Assembly (NCBI GenBank): GCA_018417955.1
Contig: JACTVC010000018.1
Span: 806,001 to 870,000 of the forward strand
DNA: 64,000 nt
DNA from: Laccaria trichodermophora
Lineage: Eukaryota; Basidiomycota; Agaricomycetes; Agaricales; Hydnangiaceae
Reading direction: 5' to 3'
Position 1 is the stretch's first letter, and every line of letters starts with the position of its first letter. The notes beneath the pieces were generated by a model, which was given only the letters and a program-made list of their open reading frames with translations, made no database searches and had not been told where the DNA came from. Below are positions 10,186 through 21,659 of this stretch, piece by piece. Position numbers and translations under genes: made by a program.

Positions 10186-11874
10186 TTATACCCAGTAGGT
10201 ATATAAGCTAAGATCCGTGTCAATTCTATGATCCCGCCACGGAGAGTCATCCTCTATATCCACCCCGTATTTCCTCAATGATTTGATCCACTTTATGCTA
10301 TCCGCGTGCATGTGTGCGGTGTCTTCGTCGGCGGATAGACATATTTTTCGGAGGGTTTGTGCAGAATGCGAATGCGAGTGCACAGCACGCAAACCCGGTT
10401 GCGAAGACGATTGCCAACCCAACCGCGACGTGATCATCTCCACGAATAGTTGATAGTCCTCCGAATCCATACCATCACAATCTATATCCAGCACCTCTAA
10501 GTTCGGGACGAGGAGATAGGACGTGATGGCCCGGAGTATCGCGTCCGAGATCGGCTGTACAGTAGGTTGCCGGGGATGAATGTGGATGCGTAATATTTTC
10601 ACGGCGGTGCCGATGTGCTCCAAGGCGTAGAGTAGTTTGCTGGGGCTGATAAATACATTGACCATTGAGAATTCTTCAATGGAGCAAGAGGACTGGTCGA
10701 TGAAACGTTGAAAGCCGTGTCGAGACCACCTCTTCTCCCCTTCGATGGTGAGCTTTCGGAGAGAGGGGGTGGTGAGGAAGTAAAGGAGGTTCCAGATCGT
10801 ATTTCGCGCTCGGATATTCAGCGTGTGCAAATGTGGAAGAGTGAGTTCCACGTATGGATGCAAAAGTACCCGATCATCAATGAGGTGGAACTCGCAGTCG
10901 CGGATGTTCGGACATGTCTGAAGAATTTGCAGTACATACCGCGCAGCCGTTGCGTTGAGCGTTAATGTGTGCAGCAGTGGGGAGGAGGTCCAGATCATGG
11001 GTACCACGTCACCTAGATCTCTGAATCCCAGATCGGACATTTGAAGATCAACGACGCTACCAGGCGGGAAGTACAGCTCGAGGTTTTCAAGCATCGGAGA
11101 AAGCCCTATAGAAACCTCACCCTTGAGTGGTAAGAGAAAGGCATAGTAAAGAAGGTCGCGGAGGCACATGTGCACGGATTTCCAGCGTGAAAGGTGTTGG
11201 AAGAATAAGCGGATTAACGACCACACGTCATAAGGCCTCGGATCGCATCCCAGGTCAGTGTCAACTGGTAAGCAAATCGATAAGGGCATGGGTTTGGATC
11301 GCTCCAGCCATAATTCGGCAAGCGGAAAGGCTGGGCTGCACGTCCCCGTGCTGAAGCGCCGTACTTTGCAAGACGCCCAGAGAAGTGGGAGTGGGAGTGC
11401 TGTGTCCCGCCAATACTTACATATTTGGCATAGGAGTAGTGGTGCAGTGTTAGGATTGGCTTCTATGAAGCCCTCGGGAAGGCACGCGAGGAAGATGGAT
11501 TGCATGATCTCTAGGGGGAGGCGGCCGATAGGGGAGAGGAGATAGTTTTCGTAAGCTATGCACTGTCGCGCGTCGGCCAGATCTTTGACATATGACGCTG
11601 GAGGTGATTTGAGCCATGAGACGCGCTTGATGTCGTCGGAGAGGTGCTGGGAAATTACACCCGCGTCGAGCATGTGCCCTTTTTCAGCGTGGAGTCTCCA
11701 GGTTTCTGAGGGTATATATTCTGTATTTGAGGAGGGTAGAGTTAGAAGGAGTCGCGATAAGGAGGGGAATGGTTTCAAGCTGTCGTTGACGTTATCGTTC
11801 ATCGTTAGTGTCGAATGGTCAGGTTGGCGTAAGCAAATCACGAGGGAATGGTAGCCATCAATCTGTTGCAGCAC
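10186..11874 (-). CDS. F-box protein
   Basis: Single-exon gene of up to 562 residues. The F-box lies near residues 115-165: SPIGRLPLEIMQSIFLACLP, then LLLCQICKYWRDTALPLPLLWASC. This is the form usual in the very large Agaricomycete F-box family, which supplies substrate-recognition subunits of SCF ubiquitin ligases. The rest has leucine-rich, weakly repeated segments such as PHLHTLNIRA and VPNLEVLDID that fit a C-terminal substrate-binding region. The first ATG is at 11874. A second in-frame ATG at 11802 (MNDNVND) is a credible alternative start and would leave a longer 5' spacer to the divergent DUF7330 gene. No lesions are seen. The substrate cannot be inferred. Confidence 0.85.
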   Translation of the reverse strand: MLQQIDGYHSLVICLRQPDHSTLTMNDNVNDSLKPFPSLSRLLLTLPSSNTEYIPSETWRLHAEKGHMLDAGVISQHLSDDIKRVSWLKSPPASYVKDLADARQCIAYENYLLSPIGRLPLEIMQSIFLACLPEGFIEANPNTAPLLLCQICKYWRDTALPLPLLWASCKVRRFSTGTCSPAFPLAELWLERSKPMPLSICLPVDTDLGCDPRPYDVWSLIRLFFQHLSRWKSVHMCLRDLLYYAFLLPLKGEVSIGLSPMLENLELYFPPGSVVDLQMSDLGFRDLGDVVPMIWTSSPLLHTLTLNATAARYVLQILQTCPNIRDCEFHLIDDRVLLHPYVELTLPHLHTLNIRARNTIWNLLYFLTTPSLRKLTIEGEKRWSRHGFQRFIDQSSCSIEEFSMVNVFISPSKLLYALEHIGTAVKILRIHIHPRQPTVQPISDAILRAITSYLLVPNLEVLDIDCDGMDSEDYQLFVEMITSRLGWQSSSQPGLRAVHSHSHSAQTLRKICLSADEDTAHMHADSIKWIKSLRKYGVDIEDDSPWRDHRIDTDLSLYTYWV

Positions 11875-11980
11875 CGCCTCACATCCTCACCTCCTTGCCA
11901 CCATCCGCAGCCGCAGCCTGACTGCTGTATATATCAACGCCTATCCTACATTGACTTTCCAATTGCCCACCTCGCTGAAG
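11875..11980. promoter_or_regulatory. Short divergent promoter between F-box and DUF7330 genes
   Basis: Only about 106 bp separate the outermost start codons of the two divergent genes (178 bp if the F-box gene starts at 11802). A TATATA sequence at about 11924-11931 lies roughly 50 bp before the DUF7330 ATG and fits a plus-strand core promoter. Shared regulation is an inference from spacing alone. Confidence 0.4.
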
Positions 11981-12971
11981 ATGCTTCTTGTTGACAAGCA
12001 AAGTCCTGGATCCTCTGGCGCCACGGTACCAATATCACTTTCAGGGTCAGATAAGTTCTGAGCTCCATTTGCAGGACAGGACCGACAAACCTCCGCCTTA
12101 CATGGACATCCCGACTGTACCTGAACCTTCCCGTTCCAATGGGAATGCGCTGGTGCAAGTTCGTCATGCGGTTGGGATGCTTTCTCCGCCTCCGACGGTT
12201 AATCAAGTTCACCTTGAGGCTCACAACGAGCCTATCTCTGGTGTGTACTTCACTTATTGTCTCACGTTTTCAAAGGCCGATTTATTTTTGACAGGGACTT
12301 TCTACATCGACCCTCAAATACCCAATTTAAGTCTGGGGAAAAAGAAGAAGAAGTCGAAATGCGGGAAGCATGCATCAGATGCTTCATTCCGGTCGCGTAA
12401 AGGACCGATATCATTGGAGCTTGGAACGACGGGGAGTGTCAGCATGACCCAAAGGGCCACCGTGAACGTCACTACCCGTTCTGGTGATGTATCTATAAAT
12501 TTGGTGCGTCAGACTTCAGTATCGACTCCCGTCTACCTTCACAAACGCTTTGGTAGCTTACAATTCATCCTTCGCAACCACGCATGGGGCTTGATGTTTA
12601 CTCTTGCAAAGGCATGCTCATACCTCCTCGACCCATCGATCTGACGACTAATCATCCTGAAAGGCAATACATTGCTTTATATACCTCCTACGTTCTCAGG
12701 GGTGATTCATCTCACAACACGGAAAGGAGAGCTTACAATGCTTCCTCGCTTGTCGGCATCAATGAAGATCTTGAAATCGACAAATAAGGAGGTTCTAGTG
12801 ATGGTAGGATCGCAGTCTGTTGACTCAGCAGGGAATGCGCCCGTTGCGGATCTTTGTCAACTCAAATCTCGCTCGGGAAATATCGTTGTGGGGTTGGCTG
12901 GTCAAGACAAATATTCTCCTCCTGCAGGGTTTTGGAAAAGGATGGGAGAGTTTCTCAGTGGAGGATTATAA
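11981..12971 (+). CDS. DUF7330 family protein
   Basis: Exons 11981-12025, 12075-12240, 12295-12503, 12557-12611 and 12664-12971 join in phase to 260 residues. The family, recalled as DUF7330 and common in Agaricomycetes, has no known function. Typical elements are a proline-rich N-terminus (KPPPYMDIPTVPEP), NQVHLEAHNEPISGTFYIDP, FRSRKGPISLELGTTGSV, VTTRSGDVSINL, IPPTFSGVIHLTTRKGELTM and LKSRSGNIVVGLAG. These repeated S-R-x-G-x-I strands suggest a beta-solenoid-like fold. No signal peptide or membrane helix is seen. The fourth intron (12612-12663) starts with GC instead of GT. Without it the conserved frame is lost. Confidence 0.82.
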
Positions 12972-13285
12972 CGAGTTCACTGATAAATCGATATCCATCA
13001 CCACCATATGTATTATGTGCATGTTTTTCTCTAGAGTTTTAGTGTAATTGCGCTGCATGAGCAGAACAATGATCAACTATACCCGTTTGAACTATTTTAT
13101 TTGGATTCGAACACGTCGAAAGAAAGGGGTACTGATTCGAGGTGCGTTCCGTAACTCTGTAGCTTTCGCAATAACTCTATTCCAAGATATGTACCAACAA
13201 AATACAAGTCAATTAAAGGTCTCCGAGGCTTGGGAAGTCGCCACTCCGTCCCAACGGCACTATGTTGAAGTAAGTCCTCCCAATT

Positions 13286-15808
13286 TCAAGCCCATAATTT
13301 TAAGGATATATCGGTTAACAAGTCCATCTCCTGGACTCTATAGTTATCAAAGGTAATGTTGATGGAAGGGGCTGGATCGAGGAAGGTGAGCAATGGAGGC
13401 GCAGCGGCTGAGGACTCCCAGCAGGGCCAATCAATCGAAGATAACAAGCTTTGAGGATTCTTCGTATTCGGGTTGAGCGTATTTGCGAAATTGACTTAAG
13501 GTCTGTCAGCGGCAAAGCTCAGAGGTCGGGAAAACACTCACTAAGCGCATCTGCGCCAATAAAATCAGGCTCTGTACCAACGCCATAAAATTCCGCAAGA
13601 TCAGATCCGTGTAATGCGCCTACAGTTGGCGTAGCCTTTCCACGTTTATACACTAAAATTCCCAGCAGTGAGCAGCTCATAGTAAACATATTGAAAGGAA
13701 ACACACGCACAGAATGCGAATGTTGGTTGCGTCGTGGATGCTATTTTCAAGAAGAATCTTCGAGGGACCTGGAAGAATAGGTCTCCTTGTACGGCGGAGA
13801 GACGCTTAAACTGGGGGCTGTACGAAGAAAGTTAATCGAAAGTCCCAACGACAACGAGCAGATGCGAACGTGATTGCGTTTGCTGTCCCTGTGCCGAACG
13901 GGGATCCCTGTTATGTGCTGTCGTGTCAATTCCAGGCTACTATGATGAATAGGTTGTCCGAGCGCACCTGAGCTGGATCCTCAGGATAGGCTTTCGCGAT
14001 GGCAGCCAATTGATCGTCAGAAATTCCAGCAAGGTAACTATCCTCGAAAGTTAAGAAACAGATGTTCCTAACAAGGTGATGAACTTACTTGTATTTCATG
14101 TAGCCGAGGAATTCTTCATTCGTTCTGTTCGTCCACGTCGTTAAGAGAGTATGCTTCGAAGGAGCAAATAGACCAACGTGATATTGTTGTTACTCAATGA
14201 GAAGAGGCTAAGCAGAATCAACTCTGGGTTATTGGGAGGCAATCTGGTAGAAGCACATAACTTACGTTCCCTCGTCATCGCAGTCACCCGTGACAAATGG
14301 GACCTATGTTCGGTAAATCAATTCTTCGCTTTTGTAAACTATCATTTTTGAGGAATACCTTAGCGTATAGACCCTTGAGCAGGGAATCTTGGGGGTCGCG
14401 TTTAAAAAACAACCCATCTTTGGAAGGTCCCCACACGAGTGCCAGGCTCTGATAAGAAAAGAAATTGGGAGACTGGTTTATAGCATCCCCGAGTTTGTCA
14501 AACGGAACGTTGCGTAGGCAGGCTATAGGGTCAGTAGAACCTTGACACCCGGCATCCACAACAAGTTGGTCAAAGTACCGTTGGTTAACGGTAATATCAT
14601 TCAAGGCGGCGGGAGAGCCCGATTCCTGCATGCTTATGAATATCGATCCATATTACTGGAGGATCAAAGCCATACCATGAATGCCCCGCGGAAAAGACCT
14701 TGCGTATCTCCGTTGTTGGTGACAATTTGGTAGCCCGCAGAAAAAGCTCCTGCGCTCTCACCCCAGCTTTGAGGAACCAAATCAACATTCAAAGAGAGGT
14801 GGAAAGTTTGTGACGTACGTTATCACTTTTTTCGGGTCTCCTCCAAAAGCACTAATGTGCTTTTGAACCCATTGGAGAGCAAATCGTTCTAGCAAGATGA
14901 GATTATGAAAGAAGGAAAAACTTTCAAACAGTTGACTCACGGTCTCTGAGACCTATATTTCCTAGTCCAGCTGCCCTGGCTTCTTTTCCTTGCAAAAACC
15001 CAAAGGCTTCGTTGCGCAAAGGGTGAGTTGTCTGAAATACACGAGACAAACGGGACTGACCATTCAGGCGGTAGTTGGCCGACACGTATATCACTGGTTC
15101 GCCCAACGTAACTGAGCGAGCTACGAGCGGATCTGCTTGGTATGAAGAACTACCCCCAACCTGATAGCCGCCTAGAAGACATTGAGTTTACGGCACTTTT
15201 CGAAGACGGGACACTTGCCGCCGTGAATCCACTGGTCAAGTACCTCAGAGTCGAAAGAGCTCAACGGAAATGGTGACGTACAAAGATGACCGGGAGCTTC
15301 TTTCCGGCGGGAATGCTCGCCGGTTTGAACACGTTGATGGAGAGGCCTAGACAGGGTCGATGAGCTTGAAACCACAAATCTACGGGAATATGGTAGAAGG
15401 GCGAGCTTACAGTCTTCAGCTATTACAGAGGGTTGGGGGAAATAAGTGCTGGTGGATGACAGGCCTTGCGCGGATGCGCCTAGCGACTGTTGGAAACAAG
15501 CAGCTCCAAAGGTAGTCGCCTGTCGAACGCCTTTGAACGAAATTGGTGCGCCAGCGGGGGCGAATCGTAGATTCCCAATACTTGATAGAGGGGTATGAGT
15601 GACCGTTGCCAAAACAAATGGGAATGACGCACGGTGGTGCAGCGAACGGAATCCCCAAAAACTTCACTGAGTTTCCAGTCAAGTTTCCCTCGAACGACCC
15701 ATAATCCAATGTAACGATTGGACCTTGGGCTGCTGTGACTGCCGCAGTAAGTTGGAAAGGAAAAACAAGGAGCAAGGGGAAAGGCAGAATCCTGGTTAGA
15801 CGAGCCAT
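13286..15808 (-). CDS. Secreted type-B carboxylesterase/lipase, intact copy
   Basis: Hydrolyses carboxylic esters, probably lipids or plant-derived esters outside the cell. Seventeen exons join in phase to 555 residues: 15808-15633, 15580-15411, 15346-15282, 15231-15219, 15171-15061, 15006-14941, 14888-14819, 14766-14676, 14625-14359, 14303-14266, 14207-14178, 14124-14089, 14037-13968, 13907-13870, 13817-13711, 13652-13542 and 13494-13286. A signal peptide opens the protein (MARLTRILPFPLLLVFPF). The oxyanion hole is HGGGY. The catalytic Ser is in GESAG, the Glu in GDCDDEGT and the His in ALHGSDLAEFYG, so the triad is complete. The fourth exon is only 13 nt and its intron begins with GCAAGT. 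The gene is the functional partner of the broken copies at 18640-21077 and 49468-51895. Confidence 0.9.
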
Positions 15809-16088
15809 GATGACGCCTATGGGAGGATGACACAGCAGTTTAAATCATGAACACGCATCCAATTTAGCTTGGAGGCACTGCAATGGAGTCATTTCGATGT
15901 TCGAACCTGTCTATCGCGCCCCATATGGAACGCATATGTCACCCGGGCGTTGACTAACTTGATTCGCGGGCCGTGAGTCGTTGAGCTACCGCGTACATCA
16001 CATCCCCCCCATGACCGCAGAAGACGGCGGGGCATAGTAGCGTGGAGGGGCTTCCGCAGTCCGTCCTACCCTCCTTATTGATTGGGGT
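15809..16088. other. Upstream region of the intact esterase
   Basis: This region corresponds to about 21078-21390 upstream of the second esterase copy. It ends with the left 8-bp target duplication ATTGGGGT (16081-16088) of the hAT-type element. Confidence 0.6.
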
Positions 16089-17811
16089 CAGTGGTGTCAC
16101 GGCCGTCTTGACCTCGGCCAAAAAGGTCAGGCCGAAATGTGGGTCAGGCCAATTTGACCGGTCATGTCCGTGGTCAATGGGGTCAAGCGTCACGTGCATG
16201 CCAAAACAGGTCTGCCCAGGACCCCGGTCAATAGCAGAAACGGTCTGGTCCAGATCCGGACAAAAAAATTGGATTTTCGCAAATCGGCCGGGAGCCAGTC
16301 CGGACAGAAAGTGACCAAACGTTGAAACTGGCCAGAACCCCAGCCCGGACAAAATTGCTCAGGACACATACACCCTCAGGCAGCAATCCGGACAGAAGGT
16401 CTCTTAGCTGAGTTGTCAAGCGTACGATATGGCGTGTGCCACTCTTCCCAAGATCGGATGTTCGATTCTTGCACTCAACGTTTTGTGCACTGTCCTCATC
16501 TTACGCGTGTTATTGACACAGTCAGTTATGCTCAATAAGCCCGGATAGCAAATTATGGTGTTATGCTCGGGCATGGTATTAGTAAGCCTTCGATGCACTG
16601 ATAATATTTTACGGCCGATACAACTATTGTTTAGTCGTTGCAATGTACTCGAAAACTAGTGAGAAGAACGGGAAACACAGTGCAATCACGGAATCGTCGA
16701 CCATCCCAGCAGTTTTGTACCTTGGTGTCCAGCTCTTCCAGTACCCGACAGTTCCGTTCAGTGCCTGATGCGACTGCGATTTTGACGTACAATTGGCTGC
16801 GCTTTCATTGAAGTAACACTGGAAGATGCTGATCATTACCGAGCCCTGCGAAATGGTGAAAAAAACTTACAGCAGTGATAAAACTCTCAAAAAAACGAGG
16901 GGGGATTTTGATTCAGAAGACTAGTTTACATCACACATACTATGTATTCATGGTCTAAATGTCGTTTTGTTGTTTGTTGAAGCTCTGGAGGGGTCTCTGG
17001 ACCGTTTTCACCTACTCGGGCAGTTTTTTACGCCCTGGATTGGCTAGATCTGCAGATCCGGACGAATTTTTGCTAAAAAACCCCCAGATCCACCAACCCG
17101 GACAAATTCACGAAATTTGAGGTAGGCCGGGTACAATCCGGACAGAAACTGCGAAATGGCGTCCGGACAAAACCCCCATTTTTGGGATCAGACTGTTTCT
17201 GCTATTGACCAGGGTCCTGTCTGCCCGCGACACCATTTTGACAGTTGACAACGTTGACAGGTGCCAGTCGTACTTAATTTTGCGACGCGAACTTAAAGAA
17301 ATCAATGTATGTAAGTTCGTCAAAATGTATGTGTAAGCATGAAGAACAGGATGAGTGGTCTCACTGCCCTGCTACATTGTGTTCTAACTTGAATCATGCA
17401 CCCTAAGTATGTGTCTTTTGAAGTCATACAGCTATACAATATATATATCACCTCTGAGTCACTCTTGGTGTAGAATGAGAAGACCTGGAGCAATTACAAC
17501 TGCATTAAATTTATTGCAAGGATAATATTCTAAGGATTCATACATACACTTCTCAATTTATCAAAAAAAAAAAAACCCCATCTTTCAGTCACTCCCCACC
17601 CTCTCTGAGACCAAGGCCCACAACGATCGGATTTGGCTATGGATGCTGGGATGCAACTGTTTACAATTGACTGTAGAACCGGCTGTCGGAAGGTGTTTTG
17701 CTGTTTCCCATGACCCTTGTTGGACCGGTCAGGCCGATTTTTGACCGCTTTATGGCCATTTTGGTTGACCACCGGCCTGACCAGTCATGACCCAGGTCAT
17801 TGACACCACTG
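16089..17811. mobile_element. Non-autonomous hAT-type DNA transposon
   Basis: The element starts CAGTGGTGTCA and ends TGACACCACTG, perfect inverted termini. It is flanked on both sides by the 8-bp duplication ATTGGGGT (16081-16088 and 17812-17819). The 8-bp duplication and CAG-type ends fit hAT elements. Inside are subterminal inverted copies, for example CAGGACCCCGGTCAATAGCA near 16216 and its reverse near 17190-17220, and many TCCGGACA motifs. No transposase frame is visible in 1.7 kb, so it depends on another element for movement. The paralogous site near 21396 has no insertion, which confirms the borders. Confidence 0.92.
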
Positions 17812-18352
17812 ATTGGGGTTAGAGAAGACAGCGATTGACGTATCAGAAGCATCTGCCAGAAACCTTTATGAGTTCTGTACAAGCCGCTGATGAAAACTAC
17901 GTGGCTTACATTCTGCCTGAACTGGACCCGTAGAAGCAGCTTTTCGCATTCTAAGTCAGGTGAGGCAGGGGAAAGAAACGACAGTCGCAGTTCCTCACCT
18001 AAACAACAGTGAAATCTGGGCCATTCAACGGGAACTTGAAGTCCACGCTGGAACAAAGCAAAGTGCGTAAACATTTACATAAAACAAAAAACAGTACAAA
18101 ACAAAGGTAACACCCAGGAGTCTGGACTCTAGGCTTCGATCTACCCCTTAGACATATACTTTATCTCTTTGCGTGAACTGTGAGTTAGTATTATATTATG
18201 TTGTAGAAAATTTGTTGAGTAAAACTGTTCCTGTGTCTTTATCAAGTTTTTATCGTCTGCGTGAAGTTCGAACTGCAAGTTGTTATCTTGAGTTGATATT
18301 ATGCTGTTTGCTCAAAATATTGAACTAAGTACTCTGAGAAGTGTCCAGCATA

Positions 18353-18450
18353 GGGACATACCTGGATTTGAACCAGAGTTGCACTCAGGTTTGGTTTACA
18401 ACAGGCAATTAACAACACGTTACACTTCATTCACCGTTCCCGTTTGAATT
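18353..18450 (-). repeat. tRNA-like sequence (SINE-type)
   Basis: Minus-strand tRNA-like 3' half with a B-box form CTGGTTCAAATCCAGG, preceded by a region with AGTGCAAC. It belongs to the same family as the array at 25.4-30 kb and lies at the junction of the two esterase duplication units. The plus-strand sequence GGGACATACCTGG here is the uninterrupted form of the site that holds the foldback at 27728. Confidence 0.6.
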
Positions 18451-21400
18451 ATTTGGTTCGGATTCGCAGATGAATCAGTCACGTCGAAAGAAAGGGGTAA
18501 TGGATGGAGGTGTTGCTTCAAAGCTCTGTAGCTTTCACAATAACTGTATTCTCAAGATATGTACCAACAAAATACAAGTCAATCGAAATTCTCCAAGGCC
18601 TGGGGAGTCACCACTATGAAGCCGTAAGTCCTTGTGAGTTCAGGTCCACAATTCTAGGGATATCTTGGTTAACAAGTCCATCTCTTGGACTCTGTAGTTA
18701 TCGAGGGTAACGTTGATGGAAGGGGCTGGATCGAAGAAGGTGAGCAATGGGGGGGCAGCGAGGGTTTTCAGTGGCGAGGTCCAGATGGTCGGGAAACCAC
18801 TCACTAAGCGCATCTGTGCCAATTAAATCAGGCTCTGTGCCAAAGCCATAGAATTCTGCAAGATCAGATCCGTGGAATGCGCCTACGGTTGGCGTAGCCT
18901 TTCCACGTTTATACACTGAAAGTCCCAGCAGTGAGCAGCTCATAGTAAACATATTGGAAGGACATATACGCACAGAATGCGAATGTTGGTTGCGTCTTGG
19001 ATGCTATTTTCAAGAAGAATCTTCGAGGGACCTGGAAGAATAGGCTCTGTATACGGCAGAGAGGCGCTTGAACTGGGGGCTGTAAAAAGCATGTTAATCA
19101 AAAGTCCCAACGATAACGAGCAGACGCGAACGTGATTGCATTCGCTGTTCCTGTGCCGAATGGGGATCCCTGTTATGAGCTGTCGTGTTGATTCAAAGTT
19201 TCTATGATGAAAAATTTGCCGCGAGCGCACCTGAGCCGGATCCTCAGAATAGGCTTTCGCGATGGCAGCCAATTGATCGTCAGAAATTCCAGGAATGTAA
19301 CTATCCTCGACAGTTAAGAAACCAATGTTCCGAAGAAGGTGGGGAGCTTACTTGGATCTCAAATAACCGAGGAATTCTTCATTCGTGCTGTTCGTCCACG
19401 TTAATGGAGAAGGCTTATAAGAGGAGTAAATAGACCTACATGATATTTGTATTACTCAATGAGAAGATGCTATTGAACAAAATCAACTCTGTGTTTGGAA
19501 GGCAATTTGGTGGAAGCACATACGTTCCTTCGTCATCGCAGTCACCTGTGACGAATGGCACCTATGTTCGGTAAAGTCAATTCTTCGCCGTTGCACATTA
19601 TCATTTTTGAGGAATGAATACCTTAGCATATAGACCCTTGAGCAGGGAATCTTGGGGGTCGCGCTTGAAAAACAACCCATCTTTGGAAGGTCCCCACACG
19701 ATCAGGCTCTGGTAAGAAAATAAATTGGGAGACTGGTTTATAGCATCCCCGAGCTTGTCAAATGGAATGGTGTGTAGGCAGGCTATAGGGTCAGCAGAAC
19801 CTTGACACCCGGCATCCACAACAAGTTGGTCAAAGTACTGCTGGTTAGCGGTGATATCATACAAGGCGGCAGGAGAGCCCGATTCCTGCATGCTAATGAT
19901 TACAGAATACTCGATCCATATTATGGGGGGATAAAAGCCATACCATGAATGCCCCACAGAAAAGGCCTTGCATATCACCATCGTTGCTGACCATATGGTA
20001 GCCCGCAGAAAAAGCTCCTGTGCTCTCACCCCAGCTTGAGGCACCAGTCAACATTCAAAGAGCTGTGAAAAGTTTATGACATACATTATCACTTTTGTCA
20101 GGTCTCCTCCAAATGCACCAATGTGCTTTTGAACCCATTGGAGAGCGAATTGTTCTAGCAAGATAAGATTATGGAAAAAAGAACTTTCAAAACAATTGCG
20201 GACTCATGGTCTCTGAGACCTATATTTCCAAGCCCCGCTGCCTTTGCTTCTTTTCCTTGCAAGAATCCAAAGGCTTCGTCGCACAAATGCTGAGTTGTCT
20301 GAAATGAGCGAGAACGAGACAGACGGGACTGACCACTCAGGCGGTAGTTGGCCGACACGTATATTACTGGTTCGCCCAACGCAACTGAGCGAGCTACAAG
20401 TGGATCTGCCTGGTATGAGGAGGTAGCCCCAATCTCATAACCACCTAGGAGACATTGAGTTTACAGCGCTTTTCGAAGATGGGACACTTGCCGCCGTAGA
20501 TCCACTGGTTAAGTACCTCAGTGTCAAGAGAGCCAAACGGAAATGGCGACGTACAAAGATGACTGGGAGCTTCTTTCCGGCAGGGATATTCGCCGGTTTG
20601 AACACGTTGATGAACAGGCCTAGACAGAGTCGATGAGCAAACCACAAATGTGCCGAATTTGGTATGAGGTGGAGCTCACAGTCTTCAGAAAATACAGAGG
20701 GTTGGGGGAAATCAGTGCTAATGGATGACAAGCCCTGCGCAGATGTGCCTTGCGACTGTTGGAAACAAGCAGCTCCAAAGGTAGTCGCCTGACGAACGCC
20801 TTTGAACGGAATTGGTGCCTCAGCGGGGGCGAATCGTACGTTCCCAATACTTAATAGAGGGTTATGAGCACCCATTGCAAGAACAAATGGAAATCACGCA
20901 CGGTGGTGCAGCGAACGGAATCCCCAAAAACTTCACTGAGTTTCCAGTCAAGTTTCCCTCGAACGACCCATAATCCAATGTAATGATTGGACCTTGGGCT
21001 GCTGTGACTGCTGCAGTAAACTGGAAGAAAAAAATAAAGAGTAAGGGCAAAGGCAGAATCCTAGTCAGACGACCCATGATGACGCCCATGGGAGGATGAT
21101 ACAGCACTTTAAATCATCTAATTCATGCACGGAGGCGGAGGCAGTGCTTTGGAGCATTGATGTGGCAGTCGCTTCAATGTTGATGCAGTCGAACCTGTCT
21201 CGCGTCCTATGTGTAATGCATAACCCCTTGCAATTGGCTATGCCATTGGTTGAAATCCGGGCGTTGGTTCGCGGGTCGTGAGTCATTGACCTACTGCGTA
21301 CATCACATCTCCATGATGAACGGTAGCGATGACTGGCGGTGCATAGTAGCATGGAGGTGGAGCTAAATGGATGAGTTTCCGCAGTCCCTCCCTGATTGAT

Positions 21401-21640
21401 TGAAGAGGACAATATCAGGGGCATCTGCCAAAGCGCTTCTGAAAATGAATTTTGTACAAGCCGCTGATGAGGCCTGTATGTAGAAGTACGTTCTGTGGCT
21501 GGTCTTGAATTGGACCTGTCACCTGTAGAACTGGAAATTCGCAGTCGAAGGCAGGTGAGGCAGGAGAAAGAAACGAGTTACTCACCTAAACAACAGTAAT
21601 GAAATCTGGGCCATTCGACGCAAACACCCATATAATGAGG
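18425..21640. repeat. Tandem duplication unit B (esterase copy 2 plus flanks)
   Basis: Matches unit A along its whole length apart from the hAT insertion and small indels. The upstream end near 21640 keeps TCTGGGCCATTC, also present near 18015 in unit A. Confidence 0.85.
18640..21077 (-). pseudogene. Carboxylesterase, second copy (disrupted)
   Basis: Tandem paralogue of the intact gene with the same exon order. Signal peptide, oxyanion-hole exon with GC donor, serine motif (GESTG here), DDEGT and FHGSD can all be traced. Three lesions argue against function. The donor after the exon ending GLRD is AT instead of GT (near 20214). The exon that begins PQFKRLSAV has a 1-nt deletion around 19047. 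The last intron and the start of the last exon are missing about 95 bp (near 18775-18800), removing the NFANTLNPN segment. The serine motif change from Ala to Thr would be tolerable on its own. It probably decayed after the tandem duplication. Confidence 0.82.
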
Positions 21641-21659
21641 ATGTAGCCTTCCCAGCTAA

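Larger units (their letters stand above)
13040..18060. repeat. Tandem duplication unit A (esterase copy 1 plus flanks)
   Basis: The unit includes the esterase gene, about 230 bp downstream (shared ACGTCGAAAGAAAGGGGTA near 13113 and 18481) and the upstream region to about 18050. It matches unit B at about 18425-21640. Unit A is longer because it contains the 1.7 kb hAT-type insertion. Confidence 0.85.
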
